A stretch of DNA of 7,663 nucleotides from Actinomycetes bacterium. GTDB taxonomy: Bacteria; Actinomycetota; Actinomycetes; Actinomycetales; Actinomycetaceae. The notes beneath the pieces were generated by a model. The model saw nothing but the letters and a program-made list of their open reading frames with translations, made no database searches and was not told the origin of the DNA. Positions 1-6,282 of this stretch are shown here, in pieces. The stretch's first letter is position 1. Each line of letters begins with the position of its first letter. Both the position numbers and the translations under genes were made by a program. The stretch lies in assembly GCA_023420745.1 (NCBI GenBank), contig JAEZVQ010000025.1, positions 1-7,663 on the forward strand, written 5' to 3'.

Positions 1-2425
1 CGTCGCGCTTATCACCGACCTCAGGCAGGGGGAGCGGCTCGCCGGTGATGGAGCAAGCAATGGGAGCTTCGCCGCAGACGCGCGCGAGTGCCAGGTGGTC
101 TTCGCCCTTGAGGAAACGATGACAACGCACGCCCATCGTCGCACGCCCCTTCACGGGGTAGACGTCGAGCGCTGTGACCTTGACCGATGTTTGCATCGAG
201 CCGAGCATTCCTTCATCACCAGCAGCAACGGTGACGACTGTTGACATCGAGGCATCGACAAATCCCGCGTCGATCACCGTCGCGCCGTCGTGAAGGCTCA
301 TCCCCGCAACACCGGAAGCCACGCGCCCTTGCGGTCGAATCTTCGCCGCCGGGGTTCGCAACAACTGGGCTTGAGAAGAAATCATGACTACGTCCACGCC
401 ATCGGGACACGGGGCGGCGCAAACCAGGCGATCGCCATCGTCGAGAATGATGACGTCGAACTCGTCGCTCTTGGGGAACTGGGGGCGCATCCGTTTGACG
501 ACACCGCGCTGCGTCACCATACCGGTGACCTCATCGGAATCGAGCGCAATCAACCCCACCGGTTCGACATTGCGGCCGATGAGGTGCGAGGCGTCGATGC
601 CGGCAGAACACGACGGATTTGACGCCGAGGGGGCAACAGCGGGGAGGTCGACGACGTTGATGCGGTGAGCCATCCCGTCAGCTCCGACAACACCAATATC
701 GGAGCGTGTCGTCGTGCGCACCATGGTGCGGATCGTGTCCCACACTGCGCGCGCCCCGCTCGTCGTCACCGCATCCTCGCCATCGACGCGCAGCAGCGCA
801 CCGGTGGAGGACAGGATCACGGTCGTGGGGGCGTCGGGGATTTCCAACGGTACCGCCTGTGCCGCGGCGGCAACACCACCGGTTGAGTTCGCAGTATCGG
901 ACGACAACAGCAGCGTGCGACGCGGAGTGGCAAGGCGTTGCGACACCTCAATGAGCTCCATGCGGACGACTTCACGCAACCGCTGATCAGAGGCGAGGAT
1001 CGCTTCGAGTTCGTCAATGCGGCGGCGAAGTTCGTCGCGTTCGGATTCGAGTTCGATGCGTGAAAAACGGGTGAGACGGCGCAGTTGGAGACTGAGAATA
1101 TGCTCGGCTTGGATGTCAGACAACTCGAAGGCGGTGATGAGGCGAGTTTTCGCCGTCGCTGCGTCGTCGGAGGATCGGATAATCGCGATCACATCATCGA
1201 TGTCGAGGACGGCAATCAGCAAGCCCTCGACGAGGTGGAGGCGCTCGAGTGCCTTCGTACGTCGAAACTCGGTGCGCCGGCGCACCACCGAGAACCGGTG
1301 GTCGAGGTAGACCTCGAGCAACTGCTTGAGATTCAACGTCTGCGGGCGGCCGTCGACGAGCGCCACCGCGTTGATCGAAAAAGTGTCTTCGAGGGGGGTG
1401 AGTTTGAAGAGCTGAGCGATCACCGCTTCGGGATTAAACCCGTTCTTCACCTCGACGACGATGCGCACCCCGTGATGACGGTCGGTGAGGTTGGTGACGT
1501 TGGAAATCCCCTGGAGGCGCTTCGCCTGAACAGCATCTTTGATCTTTTCAATGACGCGTTCCGGTCCAACCATATACGGCAATTCGGTGACGACAATGCC
1601 CTGTTTGCGGGCGCTGACACGCTCGACGCTGACCTTGGCTCGCGTGCGGAACGTCCCCCGCCCGGTCTCGTAGGCTTCGCGAACCCCGTCCAACCCGACA
1701 ATGACGCCGCCCTCGGGTAGGTCAGGACCGGGCACGAAACGCATGAGGTCACCGACCGAAGCCTGCGGGTTGTCGATGAGGTGACAGGTCGCTTGAATCA
1801 CCTCACCGAGGTTATGGGGAGCGATATTAGTTGCCATGCCCACAGCAATCCCCGACGCCCCGTTGACGAGCAGTTGCGGGTAGCCGGCGGGCAGGACGGC
1901 AGGTTGTGTCGCGCGGTTGTCATAGTTCGGGACGAAATCGACGACATCCTCGTCGAGGCTGGCCACCAGGTCGAGCGCAGCAGGGGAGAGACGCGCTTCG
2001 GTGTAGCGTGCGGCGGCCGGACCGTCGTCGAGTGAGCCGAAATTGCCATGCCCGTCCACGAGTGGCAAACGCAGGTTGAAATCCTGCGCCAAGCGCACGA
2101 GGGCGTCGTAGATCGCCGCATCACCGTGGGGGTGAAGTTTACCCATCACCTCGCCGACCACGCTTTGACTCTTGACGTGACCGCGGTCGGGGCGAAGACC
2201 CATCTGGCTCATCTGGTAGAGGATGCGTCGCTGCACCGGTTTACATCCGTCGCGGGCATCGGGCAGAGCACGCGCGTAGATCACCGAATACGCGTATTCG
2301 AGAAACGACCCACGCATCTCATCAGACACATCGATTTCGACGATATTTTGCTCGCTGTCATCGGGTGGGAGGGTCGCAGACGATGACGCCGAAGACGAAC
2401 GCGGGCGGTGAACACGGTCAGACAT
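1..2425 (-). CDS. parC: DNA topoisomerase IV subunit A (ParC/GyrA family), C-terminus cut by window edge
   Basis: This is the breakage-reunion subunit of a type IIA topoisomerase, which with its ATPase partner (ParE/GyrB) passes one DNA duplex through another. The frame is open for 808 codons from the ATG at 2425 and leaves the window still open; family members are usually a little over 800 residues, so little is missing. Residues 1-26 are a Ser-rich extension. The core follows: ALPDARDG near 53-60, the quinolone-region motif HPHGDAAIYD at 98-107, and the catalytic tyrosine Tyr141 in AARYTEAR. A coiled-coil stretch rich in Arg/Glu lies at about 440-495, then C-terminal beta-blade repeats. At 757-766 the protein reads PVKGRATMGV where gyrases carry the QRRGGKG GyrA box; this and the position beside sepH favour ParC over GyrA. 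No good Shine-Dalgarno precedes the ATG, so the transcript may be leaderless. It is divergent from the phosphodiesterase gene. Family is certain; ParC versus a second GyrA is less so. Confidence 0.9.
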   Translation of the reverse strand, partial: MSDRVHRPRSSSASSSATLPPDDSEQNIVEIDVSDEMRGSFLEYAYSVIYARALPDARDGCKPVQRRILYQMSQMGLRPDRGHVKSQSVVGEVMGKLHPHGDAAIYDALVRLAQDFNLRLPLVDGHGNFGSLDDGPAAARYTEARLSPAALDLVASLDEDVVDFVPNYDNRATQPAVLPAGYPQLLVNGASGIAVGMATNIAPHNLGEVIQATCHLIDNPQASVGDLMRFVPGPDLPEGGVIVGLDGVREAYETGRGTFRTRAKVSVERVSARKQGIVVTELPYMVGPERVIEKIKDAVQAKRLQGISNVTNLTDRHHGVRIVVEVKNGFNPEAVIAQLFKLTPLEDTFSINAVALVDGRPQTLNLKQLLEVYLDHRFSVVRRRTEFRRTKALERLHLVEGLLIAVLDIDDVIAIIRSSDDAATAKTRLITAFELSDIQAEHILSLQLRRLTRFSRIELESERDELRRRIDELEAILASDQRLREVVRMELIEVSQRLATPRRTLLLSSDTANSTGGVAAAAQAVPLEIPDAPTTVILSSTGALLRVDGEDAVTTSGARAVWDTIRTMVRTTTRSDIGVVGADGMAHRINVVDLPAVAPSASNPSCSAGIDASHLIGRNVEPVGLIALDSDEVTGMVTQRGVVKRMRPQFPKSDEFDVIILDDGDRLVCAAPCPDGVDVVMISSQAQLLRTPAAKIRPQGRVASGVAGMSLHDGATVIDAGFVDASMSTVVTVAAGDEGMLGSMQTSVKVTALDVYPVKGRATMGVRCHRFLKGEDHLALARVCGEAPIACSITGEPLPLPEVGDKRD

Positions 2426-2454
2426 GCCTAATATTGTGGCAAAAGTCAGGGTTG

Positions 2455-2477
2455 GCACCGGTCGTCCACGCCGGTGC
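2455..2477. promoter_or_regulatory. Perfect inverted repeat between divergent parC and phosphodiesterase genes
   Basis: GCACCGG (2455-2461) and CCGGTGC (2471-2477) are perfect 7-base arms around a 9-base spacer. They lie in the 143-base gap between the two divergent starts, 30 bases upstream of the parC ATG and 91 bases upstream of the phosphodiesterase ATG. The position suits an operator or a small leader hairpin, but no known binding motif is recognised and an arm of this length in GC-rich DNA can occur by chance. No convincing -35/-10 pair was found for either gene. The rest of the gap shows nothing else identifiable apart from the ribosome binding site. Confidence 0.3.
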
Positions 2478-2554
2478 ACCGTGAAAAATGCTCGGTGTCG
2501 ACACGGCGGCACGGCACGAGATGGGAAGCAACCGAGTGGACGCTACGCAGTGAG

Positions 2555-2560
2555 AGGAGG
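2555..2560 (+). promoter_or_regulatory. Ribosome binding site of the phosphodiesterase gene
   Basis: AGGAGG, a full anti-Shine-Dalgarno match, sits 8 bases before the ATG at 2569. It fixes that codon as the start and suggests efficient translation. Confidence 0.85.
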
Positions 2561-2568
2561 TCGAGCGG

Positions 2569-3795
2569 ATGAGCGCGAAGAATGACGCGACCAGCAGTAG
2601 CGCTGTGATCACGCGCGCGTGCGAGCGTGTTATCGCGGACATCGCAGCCGACCAGCGCTGTTACCCGCACCTCACGGATATTCTCGGGCTGTGTATCGAG
2701 CCGCTCGCACACCAGCGGAGCGTGCGTGTGAGTGGTGTCGGTGATGACGTTGCCCATCACTCGGTAACCAGCGATTTGCGTGAGCGTCTCGCTCTCGATT
2801 CCGTAACCCAGGTGTGTGTCGTGGTGGTTGATGGGCTGGGCTACGACATGATGATGGCGCGCATGGGGCACGCCCCGCTACTCAGGCGCTACAGCGGCGA
2901 CATTATCGAGGCGCGCACCGTCATCCCCTCGACGACGGCTGCCGCCATCACCGCGTCGACGACGGGGGCGATGCCCGGGCGCACCCGGATGGTGGGGTGG
3001 TCGGTTTACCACCGTGGGCACACCGGTATCCTCCTGTCATTTGACGGTATCACCACGCCGCCTCAGCTGTGGCAGCCGGTTCCCACCTGGTTCGAGCGCC
3101 TGCGTGAGCACGGGATCCCCAGTGCCGTGATTTCCTCCCCGCGCTTTGCCCAGTCGGGGTTGACCGGTGCGGCGCTGCGCGGTGCGCGCTACATTGGTGC
3201 TGAAACACTCGATGAGCGCATCGATGCCACGATTGTCGAATGCGTCAACCGGCGGACACCGCTGGTCTACCTGTACTGGTCGGAACTCGATCACGCTGGA
3301 CACCGTCTCGGGTGGCAGCACCCCGTGTGGACGGCGGAACTTGAAGCCCTTGACACGGCACTCAATCGCCTGTGTCGAGCATTGCCGCCGCACGCGGCGC
3401 TGATCCTCACCGCCGACCACGGGATGGTCGACACGACACCCGCCGACTGTGTTGATATTGCCCGTATTCCAGCACTCGGTCGCCATGTCACCGCACTCGC
3501 GGGTGAAGCTCGCAGCCTCCACATCCACACCGAGGAGGGCATGGAAGCCGAGGTATTGTCACGCTGGCATGAGCATCTTGGCGACATCGGTGTCGTGATC
3601 CCCGCTGCCGATGCCCATCAGTTGATTGGCGAGGGGGACGGAGCGAGTCTCATCGGAGCGGGGCTGTTCTTTCCTCATGGCTCGACGGTCGTCGGGGATT
3701 CGTCACGCCCCGACACTATGTCGTTACACCTCACCGGAGTGCACGGTGGACTGACTCACGCGGAACGCGCGATCCCCATCGTGCGATTGCACTGA
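2569..3795 (+). CDS. Alkaline phosphatase family protein (type I phosphodiesterase / nucleotide pyrophosphatase-like)
   Basis: This 408-residue enzyme belongs to the two-metal alkaline phosphatase superfamily, nucleotide pyrophosphatase/phosphodiesterase branch, which hydrolyses phosphodiesters or pyrophosphates. The expected ligands are all visible: Asp88 in VVVVDGLGYD, the nucleophile region PSTTAAAITA at 120-129 (Thr122 or Thr123), Asp241 and His245 in ELDHAGHRLG, Asp283-His284 in LTADHGM, and His392 in TGVHGG. By family precedent Asp241, His245 and His392 hold one metal, and Asp88, the Thr, Asp283 and His284 hold the other. There is no signal peptide or membrane segment, so the protein is predicted to be cytoplasmic, unlike many secreted relatives. 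The start has a perfect Shine-Dalgarno. It is divergent from parC and convergent with sepH. The substrate is unknown; a phosphonoacetate-hydrolase-like or phosphoglycerate-mutase-like activity cannot be excluded. Confidence 0.92.
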   Translation: MSAKNDATSSSAVITRACERVIADIAADQRCYPHLTDILGLCIEPLAHQRSVRVSGVGDDVAHHSVTSDLRERLALDSVTQVCVVVVDGLGYDMMMARMGHAPLLRRYSGDIIEARTVIPSTTAAAITASTTGAMPGRTRMVGWSVYHRGHTGILLSFDGITTPPQLWQPVPTWFERLREHGIPSAVISSPRFAQSGLTGAALRGARYIGAETLDERIDATIVECVNRRTPLVYLYWSELDHAGHRLGWQHPVWTAELEALDTALNRLCRALPPHAALILTADHGMVDTTPADCVDIARIPALGRHVTALAGEARSLHIHTEEGMEAEVLSRWHEHLGDIGVVIPAADAHQLIGEGDGASLIGAGLFFPHGSTVVGDSSRPDTMSLHLTGVHGGLTHAERAIPIVRLH

Positions 3796-3800
3796 ACACG

Positions 3801-5051
3801 CTACTGTGGGCGCGAGGTGGTGCCGAGAATAATATCCGCCCACGACGGCACTGAGGGGCGGCCGTTCTTCCGGCTCTTGCCCTCGCCGCCGCCGGCACCA
3901 TCCTGGCGAGAATCACCAGGATTGGAATCATCGGAAAGCGATTCCAAACCGGGCAGTGTCGGACCACCCGTGCCATTGTCGCCGGGGTGATCCTCCCCCT
4001 GGTCAGGAGCGTCGGTTGACGCTTTGTCGGTGCCGCTGTCCGGTACAGGGGTGGTGGCCGCGGAGGCGCTATTCGCCTCGGTCGTTGTTGTAGGCGACGG
4101 CGTGGACGCGGCGGTGTCGACCGCACTCGTGCGGTCACTGTTCGTCGACGGTGTCGGCGCATTGTCATGGTCGCGTTGCGTGCCAGTCGTCGAATGCAGG
4201 CGCATAAACGGTGCTGACGGGAACATAGTGACCTGAGTGTCGTCGTCCTCGTCATCGTCAATGACGACGGGCTGGCGCCGTCCGCGGGCCGCCGCGAGGT
4301 CGTCGAGGAGCGACTCGACGTCGGTGCCGGGCATCCCCATCCCCGCGGTATTAACCGACGTGGCACGCGCCCCCGCAGTGTCAGCCGGTATCGGGGCGGG
4401 AGCATCTCCGGCAACCGTGTGAGCATCCCCGGTTTCGCCGCGTCGACGTGCTGCCGATTCCTCAGCGAGCCGCGCCAGCGGCGGTGTTGGCGTCGTCGTT
4501 TCCGTCAGCCACTTCGCCTCATCGTTGACGGCACGAACGAGCTCTCCGCGCGGGGTGACATCCCAGGTGGCGACGTGCTCCTCAGCAGCCTGCGCAAAGG
4601 ATAGGTGGAGTTGCCACGGGGAGTTGGCGAGGCGCGTCGCAGTCCAGTGGAAAGACATGGGGTCGACAGAACGCGTGGCGAGCCGATTGATGGCGAGGTC
4701 TTCGAGAGTGGGGGAGTCCTCGTGTGAGCCCACCGGAGCGGCAAGCGCCTGGCGGATAATCGACAGCTGCTCAGCGCGGATCGGGGCAACGAGTCGAAGG
4801 ACACGCTGGATGTCGGTGCTGTAGGTGCTGGCAATCTCTTCCGGCGTCATTCCAGCACGCAGCAGTGACTGAATTTCGCGTGGCTGGAGCGTGTCGGTGG
4901 TGGTGGGTGAAGAGGTCAACTGCATGGCTTCACGCCGCACTGCCGCACGTAGCGCGTCGTCGATGGTGATGAGGTAGCGGGCTCCGTCGGGGTCGGTGAA
5001 CACCAGCTGCGAGCCGTTCGTATGCGTGCCGAGCAGTTCTAACTCAATCAT
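3801..5051 (-). CDS. sepH: Cell division protein SepH (DUF3071 family)
   Basis: SepH is an actinobacterial protein that binds FtsZ and stimulates its assembly at the division site. This copy is 416 residues. It begins MIELELLGTH, followed by the DUF3071 domain to about residue 185, including a helix-turn-helix-like segment at about 57-90 (REIQSLLRAGMTPEEIA). A low-complexity linker rich in Ser, Thr, Pro, Ala and Asp fills about 200-390, with an acidic tract DDDEDDD at 265-271. The end carries the family's basic-then-SW motif, RKNGRPSVPSWADIILG at 394-410. The frame stays open upstream to 5231, but the start at 5051 matches the family N-terminus and has GGAGG 6 bases before it. It is divergent from the DUF4193 gene, and its stop lies 5 bases from that of the phosphodiesterase. 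No terminator is visible in that gap. Assignment is confident from the two conserved ends. Confidence 0.93.
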   Translation of the reverse strand: MIELELLGTHTNGSQLVFTDPDGARYLITIDDALRAAVRREAMQLTSSPTTTDTLQPREIQSLLRAGMTPEEIASTYSTDIQRVLRLVAPIRAEQLSIIRQALAAPVGSHEDSPTLEDLAINRLATRSVDPMSFHWTATRLANSPWQLHLSFAQAAEEHVATWDVTPRGELVRAVNDEAKWLTETTTPTPPLARLAEESAARRRGETGDAHTVAGDAPAPIPADTAGARATSVNTAGMGMPGTDVESLLDDLAAARGRRQPVVIDDDEDDDTQVTMFPSAPFMRLHSTTGTQRDHDNAPTPSTNSDRTSAVDTAASTPSPTTTTEANSASAATTPVPDSGTDKASTDAPDQGEDHPGDNGTGGPTLPGLESLSDDSNPGDSRQDGAGGGEGKSRKNGRPSVPSWADIILGTTSRPQ

Positions 5052-5057
5052 TGATTG

Positions 5058-5062
5058 CCTCC
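5058..5062 (-). promoter_or_regulatory. Ribosome binding site of sepH
   Basis: On the minus strand this reads GGAGG, 6 bases before the ATG at 5051. It selects that start over longer in-frame options reaching back to 5231, which would read through the divergent promoter region and have no family similarity. Confidence 0.8.
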
Positions 5063-5176
5063 ATTCTCCATCAAAAAATACCGCACAACGGCGCCGAGTA
5101 CGGGGTGGTGAGCGAGTATGTCGCGCGGAGCAATGGAACGAATAGCGTGGTGTGCTGCCCGTGGGGGTCGAAATAG

Positions 5177-5185
5177 TGCTATTAT
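5177..5185 (+). promoter_or_regulatory. Extended -10 promoter upstream of the DUF4193 gene
   Basis: TGCTATTAT is a TGN extension followed by a -10 hexamer with five of six bases matching TATAAT. No good -35 hexamer is seen 16-18 bases upstream, as is common for extended -10 promoters. Transcription would begin near 5192 and give a leader of about 64 bases. The element overlaps a palindrome, AATAG-TG-CTATT (5172-5183). The opposite strand reads GATAAT just downstream, so a divergent start toward sepH is possible but less supported. Inference from sequence only. Confidence 0.5.
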
Positions 5186-5204
5186 CCCCGCGCAACATCT
5201 TTTC

Positions 5205-5229
5205 GATACTCACCCAGCGGGTGGGCATC
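5205..5229 (+). promoter_or_regulatory. Imperfect palindrome in the leader of the DUF4193 gene
   Basis: GAT-A-CTCACCC and GGGTGGG-C-ATC form arms around the 3-base loop AGC. Ten of eleven positions can pair (one as a T-G wobble) and there is one A-C mismatch. It lies between the predicted transcription start and the Shine-Dalgarno at 5246. It could be an RNA hairpin in the leader or a protein operator in DNA. No known riboswitch or regulator motif is recognised. Confidence 0.35.
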
Positions 5230-5245
5230 AACCGGTGGAGACGGA

Positions 5246-5251
5246 AGAGGA
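5246..5251 (+). promoter_or_regulatory. Ribosome binding site of the DUF4193 gene
   Basis: AGAGGA, within the purine run GGAAGAGGAAA, lies 4 bases before the ATG at 5256. It supports that start over upstream in-frame codons reaching back to 5118, which would extend through the -10 element. Confidence 0.65.
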
Positions 5252-5255
5252 AACG

Positions 5256-5555
5256 ATGGCAACGGATTACGATGCGCCGCGCAAGAACGAAGACGACGTT
5301 TCTGTCGATTCACTCGAAGAACTGAAAAACCAACGCAGTGACGTCGGTTCCAATGTCGTCGACGAGGATGAAAACGAGGCTGCCGAAGATTTCGAGCTTC
5401 CCGGCGCTGACCTGTCGAATGAAGAACTGACAGTGCAGGTGATTCCTCGTCAAGCCGACGAATTTACCTGCTCACAGTGCTTCCTCGTGCAGCACCGGTC
5501 CCAACTTGCTTACGAAGAAGACGGGATGCCCGTGTGCGCTGAATGCGCCGAGTGA
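5256..5555 (+). CDS. DUF4193 family zinc-ribbon protein
   Basis: This small 99-residue acidic protein belongs to DUF4193, a family conserved in actinobacteria and still without an assigned function. It begins MATDYDAPRK, the usual family start, followed by an acidic middle (VVDEDENEAAEDFELPGADL at 34-53). The C-terminal third holds two CxxC pairs, Cys72/Cys75 in FTCSQCFLV and Cys94/Cys97 in VCAECAE, spaced like a zinc ribbon. The block QADEFTCSQCFLVQHRSQL is strongly family-typical. Zinc-ribbon proteins of this size often contact RNA polymerase, DNA or RNA, but nothing here proves that. It leads the plus-strand cluster, has its own predicted promoter, and is divergent from sepH. The DUF3710 gene follows after 46 bases. 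Family assignment is confident; function is unknown. Confidence 0.93.
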   Translation: MATDYDAPRKNEDDVSVDSLEELKNQRSDVGSNVVDEDENEAAEDFELPGADLSNEELTVQVIPRQADEFTCSQCFLVQHRSQLAYEEDGMPVCAECAE

Positions 5556-5570
5556 GGCAATGAACTCCAG

Positions 5571-5631
5571 CGACGCCGAGCTTTCGTGAGAAACTACCCC
5601 TATGGGTTGGTTCACGAAACGCTCGGCGTCG
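5571..5631 (+). promoter_or_regulatory. Long hairpin enclosing the DUF3710 start codon
   Basis: The left arm, 5571-5589, and the right arm, 5612-5631, are complementary over 19 base pairs with a single bulged C at 5620. Nineteen of nineteen left-arm bases pair. The loop, 5590-5611, contains the ATG of the DUF3710 gene (5602-5604). No Shine-Dalgarno is visible before that ATG. A nine-codon mini-ORF (ATG 5560, stop 5587-5589, peptide MNSSDAELS) begins 4 bases after the DUF4193 stop and ends exactly where the left arm ends, so a ribosome on it would melt the stem. A run of Ts does not follow the right arm, which argues against a classical intrinsic terminator, although actinobacterial terminators often lack one. 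Structure is seen; control of translation or transcript continuation is inferred. Confidence 0.6.
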
Positions 5632-6282
5632 TCGTCTGTCGGCGACACCGCGAATACGACAATCGAGACACCAGACAGCGACACCACCGCGCCTGTCGAC
5701 GCCGATCACGGCCCGTGGGATAGTGCTTCGCGCGACACGACGCACGGATATATCGACTGCGGTAGCGTCAAGATCCCGCGGGTTCCAGGAATCCAACTGG
5801 CGATGGTCACCGCGGGGAACATGATGACGCCGATAGCCGTTTCCGTCGTCGTCGCCGAATCGCGGATCCTCGCCCGCGCCTTCGCCGCGCCGAAGAACCG
5901 AGACCTCTGGCCTGACCTCGCCACCACCATCGCCGACACTGCTGGCAATGAAGGCGCGACGGTGCTCAGCCGCGGCGAGGGACGCTGGGGTGAAGAACTC
6001 GTGTTGAATATCCCGATGACCGCACCCAACGGCAACACCGTCACCCAGCCGCGTCGCGTCATCGGCATCGACGGACCACGGTGGATGCTCCGCCTCGATA
6101 TCGACGGTCGTGCAGCCATCGACGAGGAAGCAATGGGGCGGATCAGCGACTTTATTGACGACATAGTTGTCGAACGAGGAAATCACGCCGCCGTACCGAC
6201 AACGCTGCTGCCGCTTCGTCCACCCACCGAACCCGGTGCCACCACCGTCGACGAGACAAATCAGGTGACGAGTGAATCCTGA
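5602..6282 (+). CDS. DUF3710 family protein
   Basis: This 226-residue protein belongs to DUF3710, an actinobacterial family of unknown function. Residues 1-36 are a variable linker rich in Ser, Thr and Asp. The conserved domain starts at GPWD (37-40), then YIDCGSVKIPRVPGIQL (50-66), FAAPKNRDLWPD (94-105), GRWGEELVLNIP (127-138), and RRVIGIDGPRWMLRL (151-165), with a terminal LPLRPP at 203-208. No signal peptide, membrane span or obvious catalytic motif is seen, so it is probably a soluble cytoplasmic protein. The ATG at 5602 is the only usable upstream start, because an in-frame TGA lies at 5587. It lacks a clear Shine-Dalgarno and sits in the loop of a strong hairpin, so translation may depend on upstream ribosomes. 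The end overlaps the OB-fold gene by 11 bases, which implies translational coupling. Confidence 0.92.
   Translation: MGWFTKRSASSSVGDTANTTIETPDSDTTAPVDADHGPWDSASRDTTHGYIDCGSVKIPRVPGIQLAMVTAGNMMTPIAVSVVVAESRILARAFAAPKNRDLWPDLATTIADTAGNEGATVLSRGEGRWGEELVLNIPMTAPNGNTVTQPRRVIGIDGPRWMLRLDIDGRAAIDEEAMGRISDFIDDIVVERGNHAAVPTTLLPLRPPTEPGATTVDETNQVTSES

Noticed and set aside
1085..1720. A 211-codon open frame on the plus strand across the middle of the topoisomerase gene
   Set aside because: It is the antisense shadow of a strongly conserved ParC coding frame, produced by GC-rich third positions. It has no ribosome binding site and no recognisable domain.
3731..4426. A 231-codon minus-strand frame, very rich in Arg, Pro and Thr
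   Set aside because: It is an out-of-frame reading of the SepH low-complexity linker that runs on into the phosphodiesterase gene. Its composition is not protein-like.
5052..5231. An N-terminal extension of SepH to an ATG at 5231
   Set aside because: The extra 60 residues cross the divergent promoter region and are not family-like. The start at 5051 has a good Shine-Dalgarno and the canonical N-terminus.
5118..5255. An N-terminal extension of the DUF4193 protein to an ATG at 5118
   Set aside because: It would read through the predicted -10 element and leader palindrome. The family begins at MATDYDAP, which has its own Shine-Dalgarno.
5571..5631. The junction hairpin as a classical intrinsic terminator of the DUF4193 transcript
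   Set aside because: No T tract follows the right arm, the right arm is inside the next coding sequence, and no promoter is visible for a separate DUF3710 transcript. Kept instead as a possible control element, though a T-less terminator is not excluded.
5464..6186. A 240-codon minus-strand frame opposite the DUF3710 gene
   Set aside because: The plus strand here encodes a clear DUF3710 protein. The antisense frame has no start signals or family features.
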